Position numbers and translations under genes: made by a program. A stretch of DNA of 64,000 bases from Dactylorhiza incarnata. Taxonomy: Eukaryota; Streptophyta; Magnoliopsida; Asparagales; Orchidaceae. Under the pieces are notes generated by a model. It saw only the letters and a program-made list of their open reading frames with translations. It was not told where the DNA came from and did no database searches. Every line of letters begins with the position of its first letter. The stretch's first letter is position 1. Shown here in pieces: positions 10,138 to 22,977 of the stretch. The DNA lies in contig JAWHQI010000079.1 in the NCBI GenBank assembly GCA_033032865.1, forward strand, positions 5,832,501-5,896,500. Direction: 5' to 3'.

Positions 10138-10380
10138 TACAACAAAATTTAAGAATTAGCATATATAAATTCAAATAAAACCACATATAATGTGTAATTA
10201 AGCTTACTTTTAGTTCTTGGAGCAAAGAACAACTTCGAAAATTTATAACCTTAGCTTGGATGTCACATATTGGCAAAATGTATTACCTAAATACAACCCT
10301 AAGAAACAGATAACCATAAGAAACAAATGATAACATTACCAAACAATGAACCACACTAAACATAAATGTTTAAAAAGGGT
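10138..10380. other. AT-rich flank upstream of the gene relic
   Basis: Upstream of the first methionine of the minus-strand relic. AT-rich with no clear TATA box in a convincing place and no other gene. It may contain its promoter or leader. Confidence 0.4.
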
Positions 10381-11803
10381 AAGTTGTAATTACAACTACA
10401 AATAAAAATATAATTAAAACTGTAATTACACATATTTGTAATTACAAATGTAATTAAACCTAAAATAAGGTTGTAATTAAACACATATTTTGACCAGTGG
10501 TAACTAATTTAAATACATATGTAATTATACTTAAATACAAAACAGTCAGCATATACAAAGAAGCAAACACAAATATTTACAATCAATGACTTACAAATGA
10601 TAACAAAGGATAAACAATCAACCATAAGAAACAGAAAAGTTACAACTGGAACATTGAATCGAAATGTTAAAAAAAAAACTAGCCAATTTTTGGTTTGAGC
10701 AAACACAAACATTAAAAATAACCAAATAGAATTGCAAATATTCTATTTAATGTCATTGTAAGCATATATAAATGACCAAACACAAACATTTACATTCAAT
10801 GACTTACAAGTAATAACATTACTTGTAAATAAACCATAAGAAACAGATAAGTTACAACTAGAATGTTGAATTGAGTTGCTATAAAAAACTAGCTAAAATT
10901 TTGTTTCACACTAACAGCTGACATCCAGTTAGAACTTCAAATATGGTACAAAAATGAGCTTTATAAAACATTTACAATCCATTGGATACATAAGGCAATA
11001 TTACCAAAAAAGGTAAGTTGTAATTACAGCCATTAAAAAAGGTAAGTTGTAATTACAACTGCAAATAAGGGTGCAATTTACAACTGTAATTACACATATT
11101 TGTAATTACAACTGTAATTAAACCTAAAAGAAGGTTGCAATTAAACACATATTTTGACCAGTAGTAACTAATTTAAATACATCTGTAATTATACCTAAAT
11201 ACAAAACAGTCAGCATATACAAAGAAGCAAACACAAACATTTACAATCAATGACTTACAAATGATAACAAAGGATAAACAATCAACCATAAGAAACAGAA
11301 AAGTTAGAACTGGAACATTGAATCGAAATGTTAAAAAAACTAGCCAATTTTTGGTTTGAGCAAATACAAACATTAAAAATAACCAAATTAAATTGCAAAT
11401 ATTCTATTTAACGTCATTGTAAGCATATATAAATGACCAAACACAAACATTTACATTCAATGACTTACAAGTAATAACAATACTTGTAAATGAACCATAA
11501 GAAACAGCTAAGTTACAACTGGAACGTTGAATTGAGTTGCTATAAAAAAACTAGCTAAAATTTTGTTTCACACTAACAGCTGACATCCAGTTAGAACTTC
11601 AAATATGGTACAAAAATGAGCTTTGTAAAACATTTACAATCCATTGGATACATAGGGCAATATTACCAAAAAATGAACAATAAAAATAGTCAAGTTATTT
11701 TGTTTCACGCTAAAACTGACATCTAGTTAGAACTTCAAATTTGGTACAAAAATGAGCTTTATAAAACATTTACAATCCATTGGATACATAGGGCAATATT
11801 ACA
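10381..11803. repeat. Tandem duplication of about 0.66 kb with a third partial copy
   Basis: Copy 1 is about 10381-11010 and copy 2 about 11044-11672 (offset about 663), with only scattered differences and small indels. A third copy of about 105 bp (11698-11803) repeats only the end of the unit. Each long copy starts with a cluster of TGTAATTACAA and TAATTAC words, which are themselves near-palindromic. The two small minus-strand hydrophobic ORFs inside (10509-10712 and 11173-11373) are copies of one AT-rich stretch and are not considered genes. Confidence 0.92.
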
Positions 11804-12600
11804 AAAAAAATGAACAATAAAAACAATCAAGTTACAACTAGAACATTGAACTGGAGAACTTACAACTGCAATCATGAAAATAAATTGTAGATGAAGCTTC
11901 AGAACCTAGGTAAGTGTAAGAAATATTTACATAAGAGGTTCGAGCAGCCGGAAGAGGTGATTAGGTCGGGTGGAGAAACAAGCTTGAGTTCTGCACGGAG
12001 TTGGAGCAGCAATAAGAGATAATGTAGGTGATGATTAATGTCACCAGAAAAGGTGGGAACCTACAACCATTAGACAATAAAGAAGCTACCTGTCGCCCGT
12101 CGATTCGATTTCCGGCGATGAATATACTCCAGCGGCAAGCTAGGTTTACGGGTCGAGAAGCGAAATGCCAAGGTCTCGGGTGGAGGAGCGAAACGCCAAG
12201 GACTTTCAAAAAGGGAACCGCCGCAGTTTTGAAAATAATAAATGGGCCACGCCAGGGTTTGGAAAATTAGCGGGCCCCACTCTATTTATTTAAGGACCAT
12301 AAAATGGTACGCTAAATGCACACAACATTTTCTCCACGATGGAAGAGTTATTGGAATTTGACGTAGACCCCTCGTACAGTCCCTTGAATTGCGTTCAGAA
12401 AGGGATAAGGTCAACACATAAGTTAGGTAGAGTCCATATTAATTCTTTATCTTGATTAAGGGTTTCAGGAATTGAATTGATATTGGGATTCAAAACCTCC
12501 TGAAATCCTTCATCATTTTATTCGATATTAGGTTGACGGAACTCCCGAGGAAGAGGCCTTTGCCTAAGGTTTGGATTTGCAACAAAACAGTCCACGAGCG
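11804..12600. other. Intergenic stretch before G2
   Basis: Changes from AT-rich to GC-richer at about 11930. It has overlapping short ORFs on both strands (about 11961-12270) with no recognisable motif. The outer edge of the G2 LTR falls in or just after this stretch and could not be fixed. Confidence 0.45.
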
Positions 12601-13363
12601 CATGACTGTACAACCTGTATTCTGCGAGTAGGCCGACCAATATTCGGCGAGTAGACCCAATATCAATCTAATTCGCCTAGGGTAGGGTGAGGTGTGTACG
12701 CCACCATAGTTCTTCTCGACGATAAAACCCCTTCTCGCCCAGGGTGAGGCGAGTTTGACCTGGCCTCAGGTGAGCTCGCTTCAATAGAGCACGCCCCCAA
12801 CGAGTAGGATTTGGCCTAGTCGCCCCAGCCGCACTCGCTCAAGGAGGGAGCGAGACGAATTCGGGCCTACCCGACTCATCAATCCTCCATCACTACCAGC
12901 AGACCAGCGGGGGCTGCGATTAACGTTTATGAAAAGGCGCGAGAAGCTGTTTGCAAACCATTTTGGTCTGCATATAGCAATTTGGTTAAGGCGGAGGAAG
13001 CTATCCGCAGGTCTCTTGGACTATTTTGCCCTCAGAAAGATTCACCTATAAAAAGGACCCATTATGTCTGAGATCAGCACGGAACCCCCCCAGGAGAGTT
13101 GGAGCTTTCTTCTTTGTCCTTGTGTTGTCTGAGACAGGCTCAGTCTTTGGTTTTTGGGAGGGGAAATTAAGTCAGATTTCTGAGTTAGTGGTGGGACCTC
13201 CTCGTTGCAGCCAGCGGGTCCATTTTTAGGCAACTACCTACCAATCTATGAGGGCCAGTTCCCACCTCAAAATACTCAGCCCTAGGGATCGAACGAAGAG
13301 AGAAGTAACTTAAACTACTTCCCAAGTCTCGAACATAGTTGTAGCGGTATCCGGGTTCCAACA
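12600..13363 (+). repeat. 5' LTR of gypsy G2 (left edge approximate)
   Basis: The inner end is placed at TTCCAACA (13363), just before a probable primer site. The plus-strand TATA box CTATAAAAAG lies at 13046-13055. Upstream of it are dyads such as CTCGCC/GGCGAG (12734-12753) and CTCGCTC/GAGCGAG (12834-12854). The left edge is a guess near 12600 because the partner LTR lies outside the window. Confidence 0.55.
13046..13055 (+). promoter_or_regulatory. TATA box of the G2 LTR
   Basis: CTATAAAAAG followed by GACCC, about 310 bp before the LTR end. The CpG-rich dyads at 12620-12870 lie upstream. Confidence 0.65.
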
Positions 13364-13487
13364 TTTTTGGTGTGGTGAGCGTGGACTATAGCAAGAGAAG
13401 AAAATATCATCTGACGATCCCACGGCTAAACATAGCGAGTCGGGGACCGGCCAGGGGAGCTCGCCGCCTATGGGCGAGTTCGTGACA

Positions 13488-14653
13488 ATGAGTGATTTCA
13501 ATCAGTTTAGGAGGTCGATGGAAGACACCATTCGGGGGCTACTCACGCCTCGGGCCGAGGCGGGGGAGCCCTCTCCAGTAGTGGTCGCCTCGCCCGGTGA
13601 GGTAGGACAAAGTTGATTCCCTGCCAAGGAAGGATTTCCCAAAGACGATGATCATTCGCTTCACGCGTGAGTACTCTTCGCGAGTCCGACTGAGACCCGC
13701 CACTCAGAGGATGAGTATGATCGAATTTGTCGAGCCAGTCTGCTCGCACTGACCAGCCCCTTCTGCGCGTTGGTGCTGACCGCCCCTGCTCCATAAAGAT
13801 GACCCCATCCAACACCTGCAATGGTTTGAGGACATGGTCTCCATTAAGAAAATGAAGGATGTCTTCAAGTGCCGACTGTTCGCCATAACCTTCAAATAGA
13901 AGGCTCGGGACTGGTTCCACCAGATGCCTGTAGGCAACATCTACTGTTTCGAGGACCTGCGCAGAGGATTTCTGCTTCGTTTCCCCACTTCCAAGAAAAG
14001 GAAGAAGGGCTTGGAAGCCCTTTTCCTTATCAAGCAAGGGCCGCAGGAGATGCTGGGGGTCGTACATTGTTCGCTTCCAAGAAGAGATCCTCCTAGTTCA
14101 GGAGGTCCTAGGACACACTCTGATGTTGGCGTTCAAGCTCGGACTGCAACCATGATTCTTCAAGATGGAGATCACATGTAATCCTCCCTTGTCATTCGAG
14201 GAATAGATCAATCTGGCTTCAAGGCAGATTGAAGGCAAGGAAACAAGCCTGGAGTTCGTGGCGAAGATGGCCAGACTGGAGGGAGGCGGGGAGAAGAATG
14301 AAGTTGGAGGCACCCGGAAGGAGGCCAAGAAGAAGAAAGAGCCGAGGAGGCAAGATGGGAGAGGGATCCGAGAGAATAGGGATCAACGAGATCCAGAGAG
14401 GAGGTTCTAGGTCCCTCCAAACAGGCCGGCCTGGAGACCCACGGGAGGAGGTTACCTTGGGAGGAAGGGAAGAAGGTTTTCCACTGAGCGTCGGGACCGC
14501 TGTCGTTCCCCTGACCGGAGGCAAGGGCAGTGGAGGCAGAACCAGGCACCGCCCAGCAAGGCAAGCATCATCAGAAGAGGATGAGGACGGGGTCGGGGAG
14601 CGAGACCACGACAGCCTCGAGGCGAGGAGGAGGGTCGGGCAATGCCTCATTCC
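13488..14653 (+). pseudogene. gag: G2 gag, first part
   Basis: The start is at ATG 13488 (MSDFNQFRRSMEDTIRGLL); a stop follows at about 13613. The capsid region is recognisable: DPIQHLQWFEDMVSIKKM, then an in-frame TAG just before KARDWFHQMPVGNIYCFEDL, and FLLRFPTSKKRKKGLEALF. A charged, Arg/Gly-rich C-terminal part follows. Copia A2 interrupts it at 14653/14654. The overlapping minus-strand ORFs here are shadows. Confidence 0.82.
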
Positions 14654-15749
14654 TGTTGGATCGGTAGGCGCCCTTAGAGGGGGGGAGGGTGAATAAGGGT
14701 TTTAAAACTTTTGGTGTATTTTAAAATACTTGAAATTTTAGGAGATTGAGATCGTGCAAAACAAAGACAAATTAATTAAAATAAAAAGAGACATGATTTT
14801 ATTAATATGAAATGTTGTATTACAAAATTTGACTTCTTATAATGCTAGAAATCGAAGGAGAATATTAAAAAGACTTTTTCGTTTTCTATCCCGACTCGTA
14901 TCCCCACGAACCGGTGGCTTTAGCCCATCCTTCCCCGGATACGGCCTCAAGCCGCTCTAGCCAACCCTTCCCTGGATGTAGCCTCGAGCACCCCCTAGAT
15001 CTGCACCCTAGACCTAGTCACCAACACGAGTCAAATTCCTCCTTAAGTCCTACCCAGACCTAGTCGCCAACACGAGGCAAATTCACTAAACTATTATAAG
15101 AATAAAAATGCGAAATATGCAACAATAATATTAAAACTCCCTCTTATAGAACTTCTGAAGTTGGAGACGAAAGACCGATGTAGAATAAGCGTTGTTGAAG
15201 CGATCATCGTTCGGATCCGGCGTGAAGAAATCCTCCTTCAGAAATTCGCAGAACTTTGGTGGGAGATAACTTTTTGGCAGAATAAGGCTCTGGAATTTTA
15301 GCACTCAACCTCTCTCAAACCTGGGTGTAAAAAACGAGAGGAGAGGGGTCCTTTTTATAGCCTTGGAGATAGCCCCTGCGCTAGGGCTACCGCCGCCGCT
15401 TTCCTGGATTAGGAAACATTCTCCGCGTGCGTATCTTCAATCCAAGGAAAGCCTCCTGACATTCCTTAAGTGCTCTGCGATAGCGCCTGCGCTATCCGCT
15501 ACCGCTTGGCGCTAGCACCTTCTAAAACAGCTCCCGAAATTGCTCTAATCAGAACTAGCGCATGCGCTAGGTGCTACCGCTGGTGCAAGTGTACATGTTG
15601 GAATTCTGGCTTCAAATTTGGGGGCAACCTTCTTATGATGTCCTTGAGTCATATGGACTTGTTTCCTGCACACTTAAACACACAAGATCAAATATAGATA
15701 GGATTTATTATTCTCAAACCTAGGAGATGCGGAAGACCATGTTCCAACA
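14654..15749 (-). repeat. 3' LTR of copia A2
   Basis: 1096 bp, TGTTGGA to TCCAACA. It pairs with 22978-24078, with which it shares most of its sequence. Minus-strand TATA box (GCTATAAAAAGG) at about 15350-15361. A polypurine tract abuts it at 15752-15762, which identifies it as the 3' copy. Confidence 0.95.
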
Positions 15750-15751
15750 AG

Positions 15752-15762
15752 CTCCCCCTTTT
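15752..15762 (-). other. Polypurine tract of A2
   Basis: The minus strand reads AAAAGGGGGAG, two bases before the 3' LTR. It is the RNase H-resistant primer for plus-strand DNA synthesis. Confidence 0.85.
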
Positions 15763-17937
15763 GATAATAGCAAATCCATTAATGATAATTCAGAGCATTA
15801 ATATATAAGCATGATGAAACCTACTTATGTGTGTGTGAGAGAGATGACTTAGGATAATTGTCAGTTTTAGTATTTAGAATTGCTCCCTCTAAATACATGC
15901 TCCCCTTATGTGAATGCTCCCCTTATATATAAGCTATCTTCTTATTCTTTAATCATGTTAGTTTTCCAATTTGATAGCATTTATTATTTATCATGTTAGT
16001 TCTTCCCCTTCTGTTATTAGCAAAAGTGGGCAAGGTAGCAAGGGACATAGAAAGAGGTTTTCTTTATAAGAAAAGATAAGGCATGATCGAGCTTTTAGAG
16101 GAAATGAAATGATAAGGAGTTTTTAGCATAAGAATTTTCATAGAAATAAATTAGAGTTTGTAGCATAGAAATAATATGCATATTTAGAATAACCACTATA
16201 AATTTTACCAAGTAAGTCTATCACTTGTTGAAGGAAAAGAATTTTAAGATTCAAGTGATGATGCTAACAAAAGAGAAGACTTTAAATAAGCATGAAAGCG
16301 CAAGGTAAAAAAGAATATGGTTATGATGCGGAAGACTTATCGAAATACAAGAAACATCTTTTTGTAATCATGATAATTCATAAGAAAAGATATGAGTTTA
16401 AGTTCCAAAAATAATGTTTTCGTAAATTATTATTCATTTAAAATTTTGACAATAAAGTAACCAAGCATGAAAAAATATAACAAAGAGACTACTACAATGT
16501 TATTTAAATTCATAAATTTAAGACATACCAAACATTGTAAAGAGCATGCTAGGTTATCAAGTGCATTTTAAATATAAAGGGAGTATAGAATTAGCAATTA
16601 GGGCCAGTTCTTATGAGAAGAAATGTTATGGAAGATAATGATGTGCATATAAGTGTATTTTGAATAGAGTGAACAAATGATTTAATCAAAAATACAAGAC
16701 ATATGTTGAGTAAAGTGCATAATAAAACACGAATAATTTTACTTCCACGCACTTCAATGCACATAGAAAAGAATAAGTGGTGTAAAGAAAAAGTTTATGG
16801 TTTGCACGAGACACTTTACTATTCTTTCCAAGGTGCTCAACCTCACAATGCTCATTAAGACTTATCAGGAGGTTCAAGTAGTGCTTGGAGTTATCTTCAT
16901 AAATTTATTTCATGATTTTTTTGTTTTGTACAAAGTTCTCTGAATACACTTGTTTTGCAAACCAATGTAATTTTGAAAGCACAATCATTTTTCGTAAATA
17001 TTAAGAGTGCAAAATAAAAGTAGTGTAGGTAAGATACTTGTGCAAATTTAATTCATTGTACAATTATAATACACAAGCAAGCATTCTTAGATTAAAAAAC
17101 ACAAGTAGACTATGCCAAAATAAGTGAGTGAATAAAATATCATTATCAATCATAAAACATTTACTCATACTTAGAGGCATGCTAAGCTTGGTTCTACACA
17201 ACCTTTTCATTACAATTGATGCACATGTGAGTAGATATATCAAAGCATGATAAAACAATGTTTAAAGTAGTCTGAAAAGATGAATTGCAACATTGTAGAA
17301 GGTCTAAATAATGGATTAAATCATGCTTGATTTTCATAATAAAGTCCATACAGTATTTTTGATATATAAAAATAATTTTGATTTAAAGTTTCAACTCTTA
17401 AAACTGATCTTGGACTTCCCAAGGTCTACCTTGTGAGGGGTTTGTACCGGTACTAGGAGATGTGATGAGGTGACATCCCAAATCTCCCTTTCGCAAGATC
17501 CATGTAAGTAGAAAAGTTAAGTTCAAAAAATAATTTTTGATGTTTTAAATTTTTGTATTTGATTTTTGCAGATTGAAATAGAAATTAAACAAAGAAGCAC
17601 AAAAATGAAGAGAAAACAAATATTTTTTGTAATTTGCTTTTGTAATTTTGTATTTTAAATTTTCAAAAATCAATTAAAGGCAGAAATCCAAAAATAAGTA
17701 GTACATATAAAGGAGTATATTTTTAGTGTTTTTTTGAAATTTTAAAAATATAGAAAATCAGACAGGTGCGCTAGCGCTAGTGCGGCAAACAGTACACTAA
17801 ATTTTAGGATTTTGAAAAATCTAATTTTTTATATTGATTAAGTGTCCAAAGATTAGTTTCATGTGGAAATTTCAGAAGATTTCAGGATGTTTAGATAGAT
17901 AAAAATTGCATAAAATGATTGCGTTTGTGAATGTGGC
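15763..17937 (-). other. Long non-coding tail of A2 between pol and the 3' LTR
   Basis: About 2.2 kb of AT-rich DNA with no long ORF on either strand. Open frames of 60-65 residues occur but match nothing. A small GCGCTAGCGC word occurs near 17769, the same palindrome as in the LTR. Some copia lineages carry an extra ORF in this place; if A2 ever had one it is no longer readable. Confidence 0.65.
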
Positions 17938-19440
17938 TTAACCAAAAAGATCTAGGACACCTAATTCAAGTCGAAGTAGTCGAAATCTTACATCGGGAAG
18001 AGGTTTAGTGAATATGCCAGCAATTTGAGAGTCCGTACCAATGAAACTTACTTTTACATGTTCTTTCTTAATGTGATCCCTAATGAAGTGATGTCGAACA
18101 TCTATGTGTTTGGATCTAGAGTGGTGTACGGGATTATTTGTAAGATCTATGACACTTTTGTTGTCACATTTGAAATCAATGTTTTTGAGATGAAAACCAA
18201 AGTCCTCTAGAGTTTGGCTCATCCATAACGCTTGTGCACAATAACTCCCAAGAGCAATATATTTGGCCTCCGTGGTGGAGAGTGCAACCGAAGATTTTTT
18301 CTACTAGACCATGCAACTAAAGAGGGTCCTAAAAAATGACAAGTACCACTAGTACTTTTTCGTTCAAGTGAGCATCCAGCGTAGTCTGAATCAGAATAGC
18401 CGTGTAATGTAAATGAATCATTGTGTGGGTGCCATAATCCTAATTTAGATGGCCCTAATGGATATCTAAAAATACATTTTACCGCTTTTAAATGGCATTC
18501 TTTTGGATTGGCTTGAAAGCGAGAACATAAACATACGATAAACATTATATCAGGTCTAGAAGCACTTAAATAAAGAAGAGATCCAATCATTCCTCTATAT
18601 AAAGTTTGATCGACAGAAATTCCAGATTCATCTTTTCCTAGTTTTAAAGAGGCACTCATAGGTGTAGAAGCTTGTTTAAGATTTTCAAATCCAATCGTTT
18701 AAGCATATCATGAACGTATTTTGTTTGGCAAATAAAAATACCATCATTTCGTTGTGAAATTTGAAAAACAAGAAAATAAGAGAGTTCTCCTACAAGGCTC
18801 ATTTCAAATTCATTTTTCATTACTAAGACTACTTCATTACACAACTCTTCATTAGTGGCTCCAAAAATGATATCATCAACATATATTTGTAAAATAATTA
18901 GATTGTTATTATTATGTTTAATGAAGAGTGTGTTATCTACACTTCCCATAACATAACCGTGCTTTAATAAAAAATGATGTAAGTCTGTCATACCATGCAT
19001 GGACGCATGTTTTAAACCATAAAGTGCTCTTTCTAATTTATAAACATGATTTGGAAATTTTTCATTTATAAAACTAGGGGTTGTTCTATAAAAACTTCTT
19101 CTTTTATAAACCCGTTTAGAAAAGCACTTTTAACATCCATTTGAAATAGTTTTATTCTAATAAAACTCGCAAATGCCAAAAATATTCGTATAGATTCTAA
19201 GCGAGCAATGGGTGCAAAAGTTTCTTGAAAATCTATCCCCTCGATTTGAGATAAACCTTGAGCGACTAAGCGAGCTTTATTTCTTGTAATTCTAGATTCA
19301 CTATCTAATTTATTTTTAAAAATCCATTTTACGTCAACAATGGGATGATTAGATGGGCGTTCTACTAAATTCCAAATTTTATTTCTTTCAAATTGCTCTA
19401 ACTCTTCATACATAGCCAAAAACCAAAATTCGTCATTTAA
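17938..19440 (-). pseudogene. pol: A2 reverse transcriptase and RNase H
   Basis: Four open pieces in order on the minus strand. 19419-19066 has the RT N-terminal [30 protein letters not shown] and [10 protein letters not shown]. 19000-18656 has the active site [10 protein letters not shown]. 18659-18219 has [21 protein letters not shown], then GYSDSDYAGC and the RNase H start. 17938-18222 has NNPVHHSRSKHIDVRHHFIRD and IFTKPLPD..F. Frameshifts or stops lie near 19066, 18656 and 18290. The YVDD motif is intact. This is the standard copia RT-RNase H module. Confidence 0.9.
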
Positions 19441-19560
19441 AGCGGTTGAAACATTTTTAGGTTTAATTTCGGAAACAAAATAGATATTTGAAAAAGTTTC
19501 ATGAAGAGAAGATCGAGTTCTTACCCCAATAGATGGTTCCCCAATAACTAGCTCCTTTGG

Positions 19561-20790
19561 TTAATTCTTTGAGAAGTTTAAGATGCTTGGAGGCACATAT
19601 TCATCTTCCTTGGCCTCCTCCTCCTTCTCTTTGGAAGGTTCCTCTTCGTCGTGCTCCGAAGATGACAAAGGTTCATCATTTGCACCTGTAAGAAGTGTTT
19701 CTATACAAGGAATAAATTCATCAAATTTAACATTAATAGACTCTTCAACCTTACACGTTCTTTTGTTAAATATTCTATAGGCTTTACTAGTTGAAGAGTA
19801 TCCAAGAAATATTCCTTCATCACTTTTTTCATCAAACTTTCCTAAGGCATCTTTTGTATTGAGAATAATACATTTACATCCAAATACTTTAAAGTATGAT
19901 ACGTTAGGTTTCTTTTGATAGTATAGTTCATACGGTGTGCGATTTAAAGATGGGTGAAACATGACTCTATTCATTACATAACATGATGTGCTTACAGCTT
20001 CGGCCCAAAAAGACTTAGGTAATTTATATTCAGATAACATAGTACGTGCTAGTTCTTGAATTTTCCTATTCTTTCATTCTACAACACCGTTTTGTCGGGG
20101 TGTGCGAGGAGCAGAGAATTCGTGCTTAATACCTAACATTTCGCAAAAAGATTTAAAATTTTCATTTTCAAATTCTCCTTCATGATCTCAGCGAATGCAT
20201 TTTATTTTTAAATCTAGTTCATTTTGAATACGAGCACATAATTTTGAAAATACGCAAAACGCATCAGATTTGGAAGAGAGGAATAAAGTCCAGCTATATC
20301 TAGAGAAATCATCTATTAGAACAAAAGAATATATTCTACCACCAAGACTTCCAGTGCTAACGGGACCAAAGAGATCCATATGAATTAATTGCATAGGTTT
20401 TGTAGTAGAAATTTCATTTTTGCTTTTAAATGAAGATTTTGTAAATTTTCATTTTTGACATGGAGAGCATAATGAAGATAAATTTCCATTTAATTTAGGC
20501 AATCCTCTAATCAATTCCTTTTTGGCTAGTTCTAAAATGAGCTTTGTACTAGCATTTCCTAGACGTTTATGTCATAGTTCTAACTCATCATTTTTAGTTA
20601 TAAAACATTTTATAGATGATTTGGAAAGATCATGAAATGAAACTATATATACGTTGTGAATTCTAGGTGCAGTTAGTAAACAACTATTGTGTTAGGATTA
20701 AATATTTTGCAAAGATTTGTGGATGACTCAAATAAAACATCTAATCCTTTATCACACAATTGACTAATAGATATTAAATTATGATTTAAT
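19561..20790 (-). pseudogene. pol: A2 integrase
   Basis: 20394-20188 carries IHMDLFGPVSTGSLGG and LIDDFSRYSWTLFL, with the first catalytic aspartate. 20040-19561 carries [42 protein letters not shown] and [13 protein letters not shown]. The part between, with the second aspartate and the glutamate, is interrupted by stops. The C-terminal tail is acidic. It would insert the DNA copy into the host chromosome. Confidence 0.88.
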
Positions 20791-20990
20791 CATTTTACAT
20801 AAAGAACATTAGAGATAATAAAGAATTTGTTACCCACTGTACCGACTCCCATGATCCTTCGTTTACCATTATCACCAAAGGTTACGATCCATCCTTTCTT
20901 CTTTTCTAGGCTAAGGAACTTTGCTTTGTTGCCTGTCATGTGCTTGGAGCATCCTGAGTCCAAGTACCACACGTCCTCTGTATCCTTAGC
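20790..20990 (-). pseudogene. pol: A2 aspartic protease
   Basis: [20 protein letters not shown] near the start carries the DSG active site of copia protease, followed by GDNGKRRIMGVGTVG and a VLYVK block that leads into the pre-integrase region. Integrase follows downstream and gag lies upstream, in the normal order. Confidence 0.88.
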
Positions 20991-21098
20991 CTTCCTGCAA
21001 ATCTATAAACAAGATGAGAGTAATGATCTGGATACCCAAGAGATACCACCCATAGAATAAGTGGATGCATTAGGTACCCAGGTTTGCTTTAAAGATCC

Positions 21099-22928
21099 CT
21101 ATTTTATTTTCCTGCAAGAGCTAGACGTGTGTCCAAACCTATGACAATTTGCACATGAAATAAAGGGGGTTGAGACCCTTTTCTGAAATTCTTCATTGCT
21201 CTTATTGGATGAGGTTTGATTTTTAGAAAAAACAGAAGATTTTTTATATGATGTGCTACCTCCGGCGTTAGAGGCTAGCGTCGGGCGATAGCTGTCACTT
21301 TGATATCTGAGCCTAAATTTTCCAGAACCATAGCATTGGTTCCCCAAGATCATGTCCAGGGATTTTTGACCTATTCCAAATTTTTTGATAGCCATATTGA
21401 GGTCATGAGTTTGTTTTTAAGAGATGAATTTTCTTTTACAAGCATGACACATTTATTTTCAAAGCCCTTTTTGTTATTTTCAATTTGCAAGAGAGATGTT
21501 TTTAGTTTTCTCTCTAAGTCCCCATTTTCTCTTGTAAGAGTTTTGATTTGAGAGAGAGCTTTAGAAAGAGAAACATCAAGATCTTTTACCTTATTTAAGG
21601 AGTGATCACACTCTTGGCATGAGATCTTTCTCTTTTCTAAGGAAATTATTTTCTTGTAAGTTTATGATTTTCCTTGATAAGAGATTCATTTTCATGATTT
21701 AAAATAGTAACATCTTTTATATTTTTATCATAGGCTTTACATGTTTGAATAAATTTATCATAAATTTCTTCAAAAGTGGGAGGAGTTACCTCAGTGTCAC
21801 TAAGAACATTGGTGTCGTCATCGTTGTTTTTTGCCATCAAGCATAAGTTTGCTTCCTCCTCGCTGCTTGACTCAGATCCGCTTGATTCTTCAGAGGAAGA
21901 ATCATCCCAAGTTGTGGCTTTCAACACTTTCTTTTTCTCCTTCCCTTTGAATCATTCTTTTTGCTCATTTAGATACTTCATACACTGGCTCCGAATGTGT
22001 CCAGTCTTCCTGCACTGATAGCACTCCGGTGGTGGTCTTTCTTCTTCGTCTTCACTTCCTTTTCTTTCTTTGATGAAGAGGAAGACCCTTTTCGTCGAGC
22101 ATCCTTCTGGAAGAATTTCTGGAAGGTGTTCCTTCTTTCAGGATTTCTAATGAATTTCTTGAAGTTCTTGACCAGGAGACCTTCTTCATCTTCATCATCA
22201 TCTTCGTAGCTTTCCTTCTTCGATTTTAGTGTGAGCGCCTTTTTCTTTGGCTCCTTATTGTATTCTTCGTGTTGAATCTGGATCTCTACCTCATGGGTTT
22301 TGAGATTCCCAATGAGATTCTCAATCTGGAGCGTTCTTAGGTTGTGTGACTCCGAGATGGTCGTCACCTTTGGATTGAACCTCAGAGGTAGAGAGCGAAG
22401 AATCTTTCTGACCAAGTCGCCATCGAAGTAGATCTTTCCAAGAGCTTTTGAAGCGTTGACGATCTTGGTGAAGTGTGTGTACATCGAGTTGATGTCCTCT
22501 TCAGCATCCATCCTGAACTTTTCATATTCCGACTCCAGTTGAAATAGCATTGCATCTTTTACCTGCGATATACCATCATGAGTAACTTCTAATTGGTTCC
22601 AGATATCATAAGCAGTTACACATGTAGAAATTTGATTAAATTCAGTTTGATTTAAAGCACAATATAAGACATTCATTGCCTTTGCATTATTTTTGCATAT
22701 CAGTTTATCGCTATCATCCCATTTATCCTTAGGTTTTTCTATCGTAGCCTCTCCTACTACAATTGTAGGAGGAGAGTACCGAATTTCTACCATGTTCCAT
22801 ACTTCTATATCCATGTTCATAAGAAAACACATCATCCGAGATTTCCAGTAGTTGAAACCTGACCCAGTAAAAAGAGGTGGTCTACTAACACCCTGACCCT
22901 CGGGAAAAGCGAGATCATGAGATGCCAT
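21099..22928 (-). pseudogene. gag: A2 gag with zinc knuckle
   Basis: The start is MASHDLAFPEG at 22928, shortly after the primer site. It is open for 316 residues to 21978, with the capsid motifs PPLFTGSGFNYWKSRM, YDIWNQLEVTHDG and LRSLPLRFNPKV, then a Lys-rich stretch. The frame slips just before a CCHC knuckle that reads CYQCRKTGHIRSQC in the neighbouring frame (about 21975-22016). An acidic, Ser/Glu-rich segment (21927-21850) and a coiled-coil-like segment follow. A second CCHC, CANCHRFGHTSSSC, ends the region near 21110-21160. Two knuckles may belong to one long Gag. Confidence 0.87.
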
Positions 22929-22963
22929 TATTCCCGGTTCTTAAACCATTTTGGAATAAAACC

Positions 22964-22975
22964 GCTCTGATACCA
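22964..22975 (-). other. Primer binding site, initiator tRNA-Met type (A2)
   Basis: Minus strand TGGTATCAGAGC, two bases inside the 5' LTR end at 22978, the same geometry as in A1. Confidence 0.9.
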
Positions 22976-22977
22976 CT

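Noticed and set aside
10509..11373. Two hydrophobic small minus-strand ORFs that look like a conserved membrane protein pair
   Set aside because: They are identical only because the DNA is a tandem duplication; AT-rich DNA read this way gives Phe/Val/Ile-rich peptides.
13364..13385. G2 primer binding site (TTTTTGGTGTGGTGAGCG)
   Set aside because: The position is right, but I could not match it to a tRNA 3' end with confidence, so it is not listed as a feature.
14208..14696. Three overlapping ORFs of 118-155 codons on both strands
   Set aside because: All cover the GC-rich Arg/Gly/Pro part of G2 gag; only the plus-strand gag frame fits the element order.
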